Shown piece after piece: positions 27,398 to 37,193 of a stretch of DNA of 58,017 bases. Source of the DNA: Nostoc sp. CHAB 5836. Its GTDB lineage: Bacteria; Cyanobacteriota; Cyanobacteriia; Cyanobacteriales; Nostocaceae. A program made the position numbers and the translations under genes. A model generated the notes under the pieces. It had not been told where the DNA came from and ran no database searches. It was given only the letters and a program-made list of their open reading frames with translations. The stretch is from contig NZ_JAIVFV010000027.1 of assembly GCF_020829445.1 (NCBI RefSeq), positions 1 through 58,017 of the forward strand, in the 5' to 3' direction. Positions within the stretch are counted from its first letter, which is position 1, and each line of letters begins with the position of its first letter.

Positions 27398-30058
27398 CTA
27401 TTTAACGTCTTTAAACATAAATCCGCTTTCAAAAGGTGCGTCGGGATTTCTTTCTACTTTGACAAGAACAGGTTTTTGTTCGCGATCGCCTTTATTATCA
27501 AATTTGAGTCGATTTCCTGAAGTTTCGTTTGGTGAAAGATTAACAGATTTGAGGTTTTGTAAGACGGTCTGACGAGTGGGATTGTTAGACATAGAAATAG
27601 CTTTAATAAAAGCCTGAGTCGCATCATAAGTGGTAGCTGTGCGCCAGCTAATCTGCCCTCCCCATCTTTCTTTAGCTTCATCTGCAAATTTTTTTGAGTT
27701 TTCTTCCTTTGCAAACCAGGGTACAGCTAAAACCAAACCTTCAATAGCTTCTCCACTTGATCTCAAAATCTCTTGATTATACAAAGTATCTGCTCCCAGC
27801 AGAGGTAACTTTTTGCCTTCTTGATTTATCAACCTTTTTTGAGCGCGAGTGATTTCAATCACCACAGAAATCAACTCTGGATTCGGAAACAAAATAACTG
27901 CATCGGCTTGATCGTCGAATGTACTAAGTAATATTTCAGCAGAAGCATTTAGTGTTGGAAGAGCCAAATTTATGTTTCGTATAACTTTTCCACCACTATT
28001 TTGAAATGATTTTTCAAACTCTTGCTCTAGACTTTTACTATAATTATTTTCAGGATTATCGAAGATCACAACTTTTCTGTAACCCTTAGATATTGCATAA
28101 TCTGCTAATCTTTTACTAATTGCTTTATTAGAGGTTACTGTTCTAAAAAAGCTCTTACTCTTTAGTGTGGTACTTGTACTTGATGGAGATATCATGGCTA
28201 TGCCAGCCTTCTCATACTCAGGTAGTGCCGCTTCACTCTTTGTACTAGTGTAGTGTCCAATCACTCCTAGAACGTTTCGGTCTTTAGTTAGCTCCTGAGC
28301 AACTTTTTTAGCTTGAGTTTGATTATTACGATCATCGGCAATTACGATATTTAATAATCGACTATTCACTCCCCCTGAAATATTGAAACTATCCTGCGCT
28401 TGTGCAATCCCTCGCAAGATTTCTTGAGCAATTTCTATTCTAGTAGCCACAGGTAAAGCCACTGCCAAAGTCAGGGGATTGCCTTTGTCATATGCTTTGG
28501 CATTGTTGTAAAAAATTTGTAACTCTGGGTCTCTAGGAGAGGCTTGTATAGCTTTTTTAAAATTCTCAACAGCTTGGGAGTAATTCTTATTTTTGAAAGC
28601 TTCAAAACCCCGAGCGCGATTAAAATTTTCATTTCCTTTAAAGAGAGTACGCTCGCCTTGGCTAAATAGTTCTGGCTCTGCTTGATAAGGAATGAATAAA
28701 GCTGTAATATTTTGCCGGAATTGCCATGTGGCTATTGGTGTCAGTACCAGTATTGAAGCAAGTACTAATATTAGGCGTTGCTGTCTCCTTGTTGCCAATT
28801 CTTGGCTATTATATAAAAATTGATAGTCTATACCAGCCAAGTCTATAGCTTTTGCCCATACTTGAGCTTGTCGTAATTTATTGCCACGCAACAGCTTGGA
28901 ATTATCCTGACGATTAGAATTTTGCCATGCTTCAATCTCATGATGATAGGGACGTAAATCTGTTAGCGTTTTATTAATCCAGTCTTTGTTAAAAACCGCT
29001 TCGTAAATAGGGTTATAAACCTTTAATTTGCCCTGTCGCTGGACTACCAATCCTGAAAGCCGCAATTCCATTTGTTCGGAACTATCATCAGCAGAAATTT
29101 CTTTTTTTTGTAAAAGTCTGCTGTAAATTTCTAGCAGTTTAATTGTAAGCTGCTTATCCCGCAAAATGCGATCGCTTATTGTCTTCAAATGCTCGGGATG
29201 ATCTTGATCTTGCCAGTTTTCGATCAGACGCGATCGCACCAACTCTTCTACTCCCGATACCTCCATACCATTTGGAACGAGATTACAAAGCTTCTGGGTG
29301 AGAAATGGTTGCCCACCAGTCCAATTTAAAATCTCTTCCAGCACTGCTTGAGAAGCGCTAACTTTTCCTTCCAAACCTTTAGCTAATAGCTTGGCTTCTG
29401 GGAATTTAAACCCATTTAATTCAATCGCTCTACCAATATTAAATGGTGTGCGCTTTTTATCTTGAATCAAATATGATGGAGTCGCCACACCCAATAGACA
29501 AAATGTCAGGCGTTTGTATACTGGTTTATCAACACGCTGGTTATAGCAGAAGCGAATTAAAGCAAAAAAATCGTCTGTGGAAAAATTCTTTAGGCTCAGA
29601 ACAATATCGATTTCATCGACAAAAATCACAATTTTCCCGGAAATATGCTTGAGTAAAATTTCCTCAAGAAATTTGCTCAAATGCTGCACTCGTGACAATA
29701 ATTGTGGACGATTCCACCAACTAGCTAAATCAAAATGTTCATATAAGTTCAGACTGCTAATTAGACTATTTATTACCCCTTTGTACCATTGCTCTTGGGT
29801 AATATCTGTACCAATCTCGTTCAAGTCGATCGCTGCACAAGTAATTCCGTCAGTCTGCAACCGTTCCATAATTCTTACTCGCAGACTGGATTTACCCATT
29901 TGTCGTGAGTTTAAGACATAACAAAACTGCCCCGCCATCAAGCCTTGGTACAAGTCTTCATCTGCTTGTCGCGTTACGTAAGTAGGGGCATCAGGTGGTA
30001 AACTGCCCCCAACCTGGTATTCATAGTTTGGTACAGCATCTGGGGAAGTTGACATCAT
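27398..30058 (-). CDS. AAA-like ATPase fused via membrane segment and TPR to a periplasmic-binding-protein domain
   Basis: About 886 residues. The N-terminal AAA-like domain (1-300) opens with [20 protein letters not shown] and has a P-loop in [13 protein letters not shown] and Walker B in [11 protein letters not shown] single membrane helix ([18 protein letters not shown], about 425-445) follows. Then come a TPR-like repeat ([20 protein letters not shown]) and a PBP1 Leu/Ile/Val-binding-like domain ([14 protein letters not shown] [32 protein letters not shown]). That layout suggests a receptor sensing a small molecule outside or in the periplasm and signalling to a cytoplasmic ATPase. It starts at the ATG overlapping the previous gene's stop (TAATG), so it is translationally coupled. 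Confidence 0.82.
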   Translation of the reverse strand: MMSTSPDAVPNYEYQVGGSLPPDAPTYVTRQADEDLYQGLMAGQFCYVLNSRQMGKSSLRVRIMERLQTDGITCAAIDLNEIGTDITQEQWYKGVINSLISSLNLYEHFDLASWWNRPQLLSRVQHLSKFLEEILLKHISGKIVIFVDEIDIVLSLKNFSTDDFFALIRFCYNQRVDKPVYKRLTFCLLGVATPSYLIQDKKRTPFNIGRAIELNGFKFPEAKLLAKGLEGKVSASQAVLEEILNWTGGQPFLTQKLCNLVPNGMEVSGVEELVRSRLIENWQDQDHPEHLKTISDRILRDKQLTIKLLEIYSRLLQKKEISADDSSEQMELRLSGLVVQRQGKLKVYNPIYEAVFNKDWINKTLTDLRPYHHEIEAWQNSNRQDNSKLLRGNKLRQAQVWAKAIDLAGIDYQFLYNSQELATRRQQRLILVLASILVLTPIATWQFRQNITALFIPYQAEPELFSQGERTLFKGNENFNRARGFEAFKNKNYSQAVENFKKAIQASPRDPELQIFYNNAKAYDKGNPLTLAVALPVATRIEIAQEILRGIAQAQDSFNISGGVNSRLLNIVIADDRNNQTQAKKVAQELTKDRNVLGVIGHYTSTKSEAALPEYEKAGIAMISPSSTSTTLKSKSFFRTVTSNKAISKRLADYAISKGYRKVVIFDNPENNYSKSLEQEFEKSFQNSGGKVIRNINLALPTLNASAEILLSTFDDQADAVILFPNPELISVVIEITRAQKRLINQEGKKLPLLGADTLYNQEILRSSGEAIEGLVLAVPWFAKEENSKKFADEAKERWGGQISWRTATTYDATQAFIKAISMSNNPTRQTVLQNLKSVNLSPNETSGNRLKFDNKGDREQKPVLVKVERNPDAPFESGFMFKDVK

Positions 30059-31626
30059 TACAACCCTAAGCGATCGCAAAAATACTGACGATACAAGTCA
30101 CACAACGGCAGAACATCACTGCGTATGTATTTCACCAGTCCCATGTTCCGCAACTTAGACGCTTTCCCTGCATCTATTCTAACTGGCCCCTTGGCAATAA
30201 CTACTTGCCTCATGGCTTGCCGCAGTTCTGGATTATCCTGCAAATTTGACAAATGGCGCAGCAGGTGGTCGCCGTATAAACCTTCTTCGGTGGGTGCAAT
30301 TTGCAATAATTCTGTCAACGTCAGATCACCCTGCGCTATTGTATATAGTGCCTTCTTCACCAGCCAAGGATGCCCACCCACCATCGCCATCAGTTGGGCG
30401 ACTTGCTCTCTATTCCAATAAAGTTTGAAGTGTTGTGCCAATTTCTGGATCTGCACCTCATTTAACTCTCGTATTTCAATGAGCTTACCTACATTGAACG
30501 GCGATCTATTGGTATCTATGGGAATGTAATCTTCTTTAGAATAGGCAATTACCAATCGGAGTTTTTGCCAAATAGGCTTAGTCCTGGACTTCTCACACCA
30601 AGCTCGTAGTAATGGCAGAAAATTACCAGCGATCGCCGGATATTGGAATATAAAATCAACGTTATCCAATCCCAAAACCAGAGGACTACTAATTGCTTGT
30701 AACAAATATTTTTCAAAATAGTTTGTACAGTTGCTATTGCTACTTAGTACACCTACCCAAATTTCAGCTAGGTTATTCGGTAGATGCAAATCTTCAACTA
30801 TGTAGCTACAAAACCACTGCAAGAACCGTTCTAGAGTATTGAATACTTCTTTTTCTGGCTCTTGAAAGTCCACTCGCACCGCTTGATAGCCTTGCTGAGT
30901 CCCATAATGGAGAATCTGGGTCATTAAGTAGGTTTTGCCCCATTGCAAGGGAGCCTTTATCCGAATTAATGCTCCTGGCTTATCAATCTCTTTAAAACAA
31001 TCAGAATAAAAAGCTTGATCAAAAAACAGAAGTTCCTGTTCTGAAAATGTTTCTGGATGCAGCAAACTTGACAATTCAGCCCAATTTTCTTGAACTGTGG
31101 TTAATGGTACAGCTAATCCCCCTTGGGTATTGTCGTAAGCGGCGATCATCCCAACTACTGCTTTGAGTTGAATATCAAACACAGGAGAACCACTATAGCC
31201 ACCGATAATCTGTTGTGCGTCTGCCATTACCCGCAACCGTAACATTGATAAGTTACTAAAATCGGCATGGGAATTGGCATCCGTGATATTGCCTTCAATG
31301 GTTCCGCCTTCTGGGAAGTCAGAACGCCCATAGCCAATTGAGCGAAATTGATTTCCTGGCTCAAAAGTTAGCGATAAAGGTACACCTTGGCCTTGATAAC
31401 CAGATAATTGCAATATGGCGAAATCATCACGGGTGCGATCGCCTAAATAAACCAACTCAACCCCTTGCCCATTGACTCGCACTTCTTCCCAACCCCCTGC
31501 TGACTCAACTACATGGGCGCAGGTGAGTAAATATCCATTGGGTGAGATAAAAAAGCCCGTGCCTTGGATGTAACCTCCTGGGGTAGCGATCGCCACGGTA
31601 CAAGCTTTAACTAATTCCCAATTCAT
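30058..31626 (-). CDS. Trypsin-like serine protease fused to an ATPase domain
   Basis: 522 residues. Residues 1-180 form an S1-type protease with His38 in LLTCAHVV, Asp67/68 in RDDFAILQL and Ser145 in GGYSGSPVF. From about 220 there is a STAND/AAA-like domain with a P-loop-like [11 protein letters not shown] and Walker [12 protein letters not shown]. No signal peptide is seen, so it is cytoplasmic. Such trypsin-NTPase fusions with a Trypco neighbour have been proposed as conflict or programmed-death modules. The protease may be an effector unleashed by the ATPase; that is inference. Confidence 0.83.
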   Translation of the reverse strand: MNWELVKACTVAIATPGGYIQGTGFFISPNGYLLTCAHVVESAGGWEEVRVNGQGVELVYLGDRTRDDFAILQLSGYQGQGVPLSLTFEPGNQFRSIGYGRSDFPEGGTIEGNITDANSHADFSNLSMLRLRVMADAQQIIGGYSGSPVFDIQLKAVVGMIAAYDNTQGGLAVPLTTVQENWAELSSLLHPETFSEQELLFFDQAFYSDCFKEIDKPGALIRIKAPLQWGKTYLMTQILHYGTQQGYQAVRVDFQEPEKEVFNTLERFLQWFCSYIVEDLHLPNNLAEIWVGVLSSNSNCTNYFEKYLLQAISSPLVLGLDNVDFIFQYPAIAGNFLPLLRAWCEKSRTKPIWQKLRLVIAYSKEDYIPIDTNRSPFNVGKLIEIRELNEVQIQKLAQHFKLYWNREQVAQLMAMVGGHPWLVKKALYTIAQGDLTLTELLQIAPTEEGLYGDHLLRHLSNLQDNPELRQAMRQVVIAKGPVRIDAGKASKLRNMGLVKYIRSDVLPLCDLYRQYFCDRLGL

Positions 31627-31635
31627 GAAAATTTA

Positions 31636-31980
31636 TTACTTGTTTTCTTCGAGTGCCAGTTTCCAAGTTATTTTCACCTTCAGCGATGCTTGACCAGTGG
31701 ATTCGACCACATAGACTGAGCCTTTGGCGGTAAAATTCACCCCAAACTCAACTTCTCCGCTTACGGGTTGTGATTCTTGCTGCAAGGTACGAAACGCCTT
31801 GGTAATTGGGCGACACCCACGAACAATCAAATCCTTAACTGCATCGAAGTTAGCCTCTACTTTCTCTATAGGTAACTCACCAGTGGGCGATACACGACCT
31901 ACGGATGCATCTGGTAGCTCAACTGCTACCAAAATTGTGCCGCCATCCTCTGTATTTAGTTCTAGAAGCTTACGAGTCAT
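31636..31980 (-). CDS. Trypsin-co-occurring (Trypco1/CU044_2847-type) protein
   Basis: 114 residues, beta-rich: GGTILVAVELPDASVGRVSP, then EANFDAVKDLIVRGCRPITK, then VSGEVEFGVNFTAKGSVYVV and ASLKVKITWKL. The EFGVxFxA(K/E) pattern and the position right before a trypsin-like gene are those of the CU044_2847/Trypco1 family. It may be an adaptor or a substrate of the protease. It is 9 bp upstream of the protease gene and the first gene of the operon. Confidence 0.82.
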   Translation of the reverse strand: MTRKLLELNTEDGGTILVAVELPDASVGRVSPTGELPIEKVEANFDAVKDLIVRGCRPITKAFRTLQQESQPVSGEVEFGVNFTAKGSVYVVESTGQASLKVKITWKLALEENK

Positions 31981-32042
31981 AATTTAATTAACTTGTGGCT
32001 ATCTGTTAAAAAGGTAAGTAAAGTAGTTTTTAAAACGCATTT

Positions 32043-32171
32043 AAGTAGCTCGGCGCAATTAAAGCTAACTGGGTAAGGCTGTCATTTGTCATTGGTCATT
32101 TGTCATTAGTAAGGGTTTTAAGCTTATTTATGTTTCGTAACATAGTTGGTTTTTTTCGCACCAACGTACTT
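32043..32171. repeat. About 125-bp dispersed repeat, copy 1
   Basis: The stretch from AAGTAGCTCGGC to CGCACCAACGTACTT recurs at 52687-52808. The copies differ by a few bases and by one extra CATTTGT heptamer here. It lies in the 311-bp gap between the protease operon and the kinase gene, which otherwise shows nothing clear. Confidence 0.8.
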
Positions 32172-32291
32172 ATAAATTTATTGTTCAACAATTTTTTTCG
32201 GAGGGAGTTTACCTAAAACTACTATCTAAAAAACTATACCAATAAACCAGTTTCGCTAAAAATTTACTTTTACCCCGTACCTCGCATCTAT

Positions 32292-33431
32292 ATGACTTCA
32301 CAATCTTCTCGTTCTGACAAAATTCTGGTTGTTGATGACTCTCCTGATAACGTGTTTTTGATCAAAACTATTTTGGAGGAAGAAGGTTATACCATTAGCA
32401 CCGCAGAAAATGGGATTTCGGCCTTAGCAGAATTGAAAGCATCGCCTTGTGATTTGGTTCTACTGGATCTAATGATGCCAGGTATGGATGGGTACGAAGT
32501 TACCAAGCACATTCGGGGAAAAATGAAATTGCCGCAATACATCCCCATATTGCTGATTACTGCCCACGATGCGCCCAACGTCGCCCACGGCTTAGACTTG
32601 GGTGCTGATGATTTTATCCGCAAACCTGTAACAGTAGATGAATTGCTGGCACGAGTGCGATCGCTCCTGCGTTTGAAGCATAGTATGGATGAACGTGATA
32701 AAATTGCCCGTCAGCGAGAAGATTTTGTCTCCCGCCTCACCCATGACTTACGCACTCCCTTAGTAGCCGCCGATCGGATGTTGATGCTATTTCAACAAGG
32801 TGCGTTGGGAGCATTATCACCACAAATGCAAGAAGTAATCGCGATCATGGCCCGTAGCAATATCAACCTGCTTTCTATGGTGAATACTTTATTAGAAGTT
32901 TATCGTTTTGAAGCAGGTCGCAAAACTTTGGCATTTCAACCAGTTAATCTGGGCCAATTGCTAGAGGAAGTGACTGGAGAATTAGCACCTCTAGCTCAAG
33001 ACAAAGCACTGTCCCTAAATTTAGATTTTACTGAACAGTCAAACACAGTGATGGGCGATCGCTTAGAACTGCATCGTCTATTCACCAACCTCATAGGGAA
33101 TGCGATCAAATTTACTGACTCTGGGTCTATTACTATTCGTTCTACTTCTCAACGCCAGTTTGATCAAAGTAGTCAATCTCAGTTCTCTAAAAAATCCAAT
33201 TCCGTTGACTACATTAGAATTGAGATAGCGGATACTGGCCCCGGTATTCCCCCTGAAGAACAAGCCACCATCTTTGAACGATTTCGCCAAGGCAGCCACA
33301 AGAGTTCTGGTAGTGGCTTAGGACTGTATCTTGCTCGCCGAATTGTCGAGGCACATCAAGGCATTATTCTGCTTAATTCAGAGTTGGACAAAGGTAGTGT
33401 ATTTATTGTGCTTCTACCCACCCAAATATGA
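32292..33431 (+). CDS. Response regulator-histidine kinase hybrid
   Basis: 379 residues, no membrane segment. An N-terminal receiver domain (10-125) has phosphoacceptor Asp59 in LVLLDLMMPGMDGY and Lys in FIRKPVTVDEL. The HisKA domain has His151 in RLTHDLRTPL. The HATPase has the N box NLIGNAIKFT, G1 ADTGPGIP and G2 GSGLGLYLAR. This receiver-first order is common in cyanobacterial phosphorelays. The partner is unknown; no regulator gene is adjacent. Confidence 0.93.
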   Translation: MTSQSSRSDKILVVDDSPDNVFLIKTILEEEGYTISTAENGISALAELKASPCDLVLLDLMMPGMDGYEVTKHIRGKMKLPQYIPILLITAHDAPNVAHGLDLGADDFIRKPVTVDELLARVRSLLRLKHSMDERDKIARQREDFVSRLTHDLRTPLVAADRMLMLFQQGALGALSPQMQEVIAIMARSNINLLSMVNTLLEVYRFEAGRKTLAFQPVNLGQLLEEVTGELAPLAQDKALSLNLDFTEQSNTVMGDRLELHRLFTNLIGNAIKFTDSGSITIRSTSQRQFDQSSQSQFSKKSNSVDYIRIEIADTGPGIPPEEQATIFERFRQGSHKSSGSGLGLYLARRIVEAHQGIILLNSELDKGSVFIVLLPTQI

Positions 33432-33583
33432 GAAAATTAGTAATTATAAATTATGGATTTTAGATTTTTTTTGGAGAAATTCATGATTTATAATCTTACT
33501 ATTATTTACCGATAACTTAAAGTAAATATTCCAATTGTAACAACAAACACTAAAAAACAAATAGTTTTTAATAGGACAAAATC

Positions 33584-34966
33584 ATGGTTACCACTGAATT
33601 ACGCAACATTGACAATATTATCGACAATCAACGTGATTTTTTTAAAACTGGCAAAACTAAAGATGTCACTTTTCGCATTGAACAACTCCAAAATCTCAAG
33701 CAAGCAATTATTGAGCATGAACGGTCAATAGTCGAGGCATTACAAGCAGATTTACATAAGCCAGAATTGGAGAGTTACCTGACAGAAATCGGCGTAATTA
33801 AGGAAATTGATTATGCTATAAAACATCTGAAAAACTGGACTAAGCCCAAAAAAGCAGCCGTTTCCTTTGATTTTTTTTCATACTCAGCCCAAATTTATCC
33901 AGAGCCGCTAGGGGTTGTCTTAATTATTGGGCCTTGGAACTATCCATTTAACTTAATTATCTCACCCTTAGTAGGTGCGATCGCAGCTGGTAACTGTGCA
34001 ATTATTAAACCTTCAGAAATTGCTTCTCATACCTCCCATATCATCGCTGAAATTATTGCCAAACATTTTGACCCTGCTTATATTGCAGTAGTTGAAGGAG
34101 GGGTGGAAGCAAGTCAAAAACTACTTGCAGAAAAGTTTGACCATATCTTTTTTACCGGTGGGACAGCCGTAGGCAAAATCATCATGGCAGCTGCGGCAAA
34201 ATATCTCACCCCAGTTACTTTAGAATTGGGTGGTAAAAGTCCTTGTATAGTAGATACTGACATTAATCTTGAACACACTATCAGACGAATTACTTGGGGA
34301 AAATTTATTAATGCTGGACAAACTTGTATCGCCCCTGACTATCTTTTAGTTAATAAAACAATCAAAAAAGATTTAATAGATGGGCTGAAAAAATGCGTAA
34401 AAGAATTTTATGGCGATAATCCAGCAAACAGTCCTGATTATGCCAGGATTATCAGTCAAAAACACTTTGATAGACTGGTGAATTTTCTCAGAGACGGTGA
34501 AGTTATCATCGGTGGAGAAAATCAACCTTCAGAGCGTTATATCGCCCCGACAGTGATTGATAATGTCTCTTTGGAAGATTCTGTAATGCAGGAAGAAATT
34601 TTTGGCCCCATCCTACCTGTAATTGAATATACTGACATTGCAGAAGCGATCGCCTTGATTAACTCTAAACCCAAACCCTTAGCGTTATACTTATTTTCTC
34701 AAAACAAAAACCTGCAAAAGCGAGTTTTACAGGAAACTTCATCTGGTGGAGTCTGTATTAATGACACAGCTATGCAGTTTGGTGTCTCGTCTTTACCATT
34801 TGGTGGAGTAGGAGATAGCGGTATTGGCAACTATCACGGCAAAGCTAGTTTTGACACCTTTTCTCATCACAAAAGTGTATTGCAAAACTCTTTCTGGCTA
34901 GATTTAAAATGGCGATACGCTCCATATGAAGGGAAATTGCCACTAATTAAGAAACTTCTGGGTTAA
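33584..34966 (+). CDS. NAD(P)-dependent aldehyde dehydrogenase
   Basis: 460 residues of the class 3 type with a short N-terminus. Landmarks: GPWNYPFNLIISPLVGAIAA, the Rossmann FTGGTAVGKIIM, catalytic Glu in TLELGGKSP and catalytic Cys in NAGQTCIAPDY. It is similar in layout to cyanobacterial enzymes that oxidise fatty or carotenoid-derived aldehydes; the true substrate is not shown. A C-terminal hydrophobic stretch (FWLDLKWRYAPYEGK) may touch membranes. Confidence 0.92.
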   Translation: MVTTELRNIDNIIDNQRDFFKTGKTKDVTFRIEQLQNLKQAIIEHERSIVEALQADLHKPELESYLTEIGVIKEIDYAIKHLKNWTKPKKAAVSFDFFSYSAQIYPEPLGVVLIIGPWNYPFNLIISPLVGAIAAGNCAIIKPSEIASHTSHIIAEIIAKHFDPAYIAVVEGGVEASQKLLAEKFDHIFFTGGTAVGKIIMAAAAKYLTPVTLELGGKSPCIVDTDINLEHTIRRITWGKFINAGQTCIAPDYLLVNKTIKKDLIDGLKKCVKEFYGDNPANSPDYARIISQKHFDRLVNFLRDGEVIIGGENQPSERYIAPTVIDNVSLEDSVMQEEIFGPILPVIEYTDIAEAIALINSKPKPLALYLFSQNKNLQKRVLQETSSGGVCINDTAMQFGVSSLPFGGVGDSGIGNYHGKASFDTFSHHKSVLQNSFWLDLKWRYAPYEGKLPLIKKLLG

Positions 34967-35147
34967 AAGTTATGAGTTATGAGTTATGAGTTATGAGTTA
35001 TGAGTTATGAATTTTTAACTCCTAACTCCCAACTCCCAACTCCTAACTCCCAACTCCCAACTCCCAACTCCCAACTCCCAACTCCCAATTCCTAACTCCT
35101 AACTCCCAACTCCTAACTCCCAACTCCCAACTCCCAACTCCCAACTT
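34967..35147. repeat. Heptamer arrays between convergent genes
   Basis: About six GAGTTAT heptamers (34972-35010) are followed by about fifteen CTCCCAA/CTCCTAA heptamers (35018-35143) in the opposite sense. Together they form an imperfect inverted arrangement between two converging genes. Confidence 0.8.
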
Positions 35148-35753
35148 TTAAAACCCAAAAGCATTACTGTAACGCTCCTCAGCCCAAGGTTCGCCACGGC
35201 GATGGTAGCCATTACGCTCCCAAAAACCAAGTTCTTCACCAGCTAAAAATTCCAAACCATTAATCCACTTAGCACTTTTCCAAGCATATAAATGGGGAAC
35301 AACAAGCCGCATCGGCCCACCGTGTTCAGATGGAAGGTCTTCACCAAAGACTTTAAAAGCAAAGAAGTTTTCTTCGCGCATAAAATCTTCTATAGAAATA
35401 TTGGTAGTGTAGCCGCCATAACAGTGTTCCATAATGTGGGCTACTTTGGGATCTAGTTCAATCAGACCCATGAAATCTGTCACTTTTATCCCAGTCCATT
35501 TGACATCGAGTTTAGACCAGCGCGTTACACAGTGGAAGTCTGCTGTGAATTCCTGTTGAGGTAGCGCCATAAAGTCTGACCAATTAAAGGTAGCAGGTTT
35601 TGCCAAACCCCAAACTCGAAATTCCCATTCTTCAGTGCTGACTTGGGGAGTTTCACCGTAAGTTAATACGGGAAAACCTTTAGCTAAGTGTTGACCAGGA
35701 GGGACGCGTTCGCTCTCTTCCTTCGCTGGTTTGTGAAAAAATTTTCCTAGCAT
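35148..35753 (-). CDS. Sulfite-oxidase-like molybdopterin oxidoreductase
   Basis: 201 residues with the oxidoreductase molybdopterin-binding core. The molybdenum ligand Cys lies in FTADFHCVTRWSKLDVKWTG, and the pterin-contacting region is GEDLPSEHGGPMRLVVPHLY with WKSAKWINGLEF. There is no signal peptide and no heme or dimerisation domain, so it is a compact cytoplasmic member. The substrate is unknown. Confidence 0.9.
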   Translation of the reverse strand: MLGKFFHKPAKEESERVPPGQHLAKGFPVLTYGETPQVSTEEWEFRVWGLAKPATFNWSDFMALPQQEFTADFHCVTRWSKLDVKWTGIKVTDFMGLIELDPKVAHIMEHCYGGYTTNISIEDFMREENFFAFKVFGEDLPSEHGGPMRLVVPHLYAWKSAKWINGLEFLAGEELGFWERNGYHRRGEPWAEERYSNAFGF

Positions 35754-35835
35754 AGTTGGAGAAAAATAAGTTTTCTCAAAGTATTTACAATCTTTTTTGC
35801 TGAGTCGCCTACAGCACCAGATGTTTTACTCTTTA

Positions 35836-35872
35836 AGACCCCCACTATATCGGTACTCCGATTAGTGGTGGG
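35836..35872 (-). terminator. Possible terminator hairpin of rpmF
   Basis: CCCCACTA and TAGTGGTGGG form an inverted repeat around a loop that is itself partly paired. There is only a weak T-run on the minus strand, so this is tentative. Confidence 0.35.
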
Positions 35873-35898
35873 TGGTTGACGCTTTTCCTGAGTGGGAA

Positions 35899-36072
35899 TT
35901 ATGACTCTTCTTCCTCTTCTTCAGCAATTGGATATACAAATGTAGAACGTCCAGTCAAAATCGACTTGCCCAGAGAGAGGGCTTTCTGAGCTTCAACGAC
36001 GGCTTTGTGCCTCCAGGTAGCTCGACGTTTATCTCGTTTTGATTTTGAAGTTTTCTTCTTAGGAACAGCCAT
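35899..36072 (-). CDS. rpmF: 50S ribosomal protein L32
   Basis: 57 residues beginning [20 protein letters not shown], the standard L32 start. The zinc-finger cysteines of some L32 proteins are absent, as in other cyanobacterial forms I recall. The tail is a run of five glutamates. I use the ATG at 36072; a longer frame would add nine residues without family support. Confidence 0.96.
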   Translation of the reverse strand: MAVPKKKTSKSKRDKRRATWRHKAVVEAQKALSLGKSILTGRSTFVYPIAEEEEEES

Positions 36073-36171
36073 GTCAGCAGATATCGCGATTTTTGACAAC
36101 CTTCTTATTCTAGGCCATCGGCTGACGCGAAGGACAACAGTAAGGGACTTCCAATAAATAAATTATTCAAT

Positions 36172-36445
36172 CTTGTGGGGTGGACATCTTGTCATTGGTG
36201 TCAACTTAAGCTAGGAATGCTTAACTGTTGCCTACATCACCCGCCTTGAACTAAAGTTCGAGGCTAATAGCTAAAGTCTACTGAAGTAGACTAAAGATTA
36301 TTGGAAATATTTAGTCATCAACAGAAGACTTTTGTTATTAGCAAGGAACTGAAGTTCCTTGCGGGACATAACTTCTACGTTAAGTTGACACCAATGACAT
36401 CTTGTCCGCCCATAGCCAAGGGCGCTCGTGTCGCCCACCCCACAA
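36172..36445. mobile_element. Nested MITE-like element with perfect 18-bp ends
   Basis: The inner element 36191-36398 has perfect inverted ends GTCATTGGTGTCAACTTA and TAAGTTGACACCAATGAC. ATCTT flanks both sides (36186-36190, 36399-36403), as a target duplication would. Outside lie CTTGTGGGGTGGA and CCCACCCCACAAG, an outer inverted repeat that the inner element seems to have split. The interior carries GAACTAAAGTTCGAGGCTAA- and AACTGAAGTTCCTTGC-type hairpins; no coding frame. Confidence 0.72.
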
Positions 36446-36525
36446 GAAGTAGTTGAGTATTTTTTAAATTGGAAGTCCCGAAGGGCAATTCATGAATTGC
36501 CCCTACTAAAAATCATTCTTTTCGG

Positions 36526-36993
36526 CTATTTTTTGGGTAAGTCCTGGCTATTTTCCAAGAAAAGTAGCGATCGCGCAGTTTTGAAATAAGTTGCCCAATT
36601 TTGGGCATCGGGGCGCCATCGCCATTGAGGACGACTGACATCTAATGTCAGAACTGGTGCGATCGCTCCATAATTTTGTACGGATACAATGATGGAAACA
36701 TCTGTAACCAAGATATCTTGATCGAAGCTCCTTTGAGCAGCGGCCCTAGCGGCCGCTTCCGCCCTCCTGAGAACGGTTTCATAGCTTTCTTCCGGCAGGA
36801 GGTCAATAGCTAGATCGACTCTAGCGGTGTAAGCTCGCACAACCTGCGGTGCGATCGCTTCCGTCAAAAACCACGCAGGAACAGTAGATATAAGCAAAAC
36901 TACTAAAGGAATTATCCGGATTCTTCTGGCAATTTGGCTAATAACTGAAAAGGGAGTGATCGATGATGGTAGGTGAGCAGAAATCTTGCTCAT
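36526..36993 (-). CDS. Conserved protein with one membrane helix, unknown function
   Basis: 155 residues. A hydrophobic helix (IIPLVVLLISTVPAWFL, about 27-45) is followed by an exposed domain with ARVDLAIDLLPEESYETVLR, an Ala-rich helix RRAEAAARAAAQRSFDQDIL, and VTDVSIIVSVQNYGAIAPVL. It looks like a membrane-anchored periplasmic or lumenal domain. I recognise the pattern as cyanobacterial but know no function. It is divergent from the pseudo-caspase gene, about 200 bp away. Confidence 0.7.
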   Translation of the reverse strand: MSKISAHLPSSITPFSVISQIARRIRIIPLVVLLISTVPAWFLTEAIAPQVVRAYTARVDLAIDLLPEESYETVLRRAEAAARAAAQRSFDQDILVTDVSIIVSVQNYGAIAPVLTLDVSRPQWRWRPDAQNWATYFKTARSLLFLENSQDLPKK

Positions 36994-37121
36994 GACCTTC
37001 TATCTCCTTAATGATGATCTGTTATTGAAATTAGGTAAAAGGTATTTTCCGGTCTAAAGACGTAATAAAAATTACATTTTAACTTAAGACTCGATCAGAA
37101 TCACTTAGACTATAAGACATA

Positions 37122-37152
37122 GGTTAGCTTTGTTTTTTGGGCAAAGCCAACC
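37122..37152 (+). promoter_or_regulatory. Leader hairpin before the pseudo-caspase gene
   Basis: GGTTAGCTTTG pairs with CAAAGCCAACC around a T-rich loop, 42 bp before the start codon. It could be part of the leader RNA; no T-run follows. Confidence 0.3.
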
Positions 37153-37193
37153 GCAATTTTAAGACCAGCAAACAATAACCGATAAAGAGCGGG

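Noticed and set aside
34967..35147. Regular short repeats that could suggest a CRISPR array
   Set aside because: The units are 7 bp, contiguous and without unique spacers; no cas gene is near.
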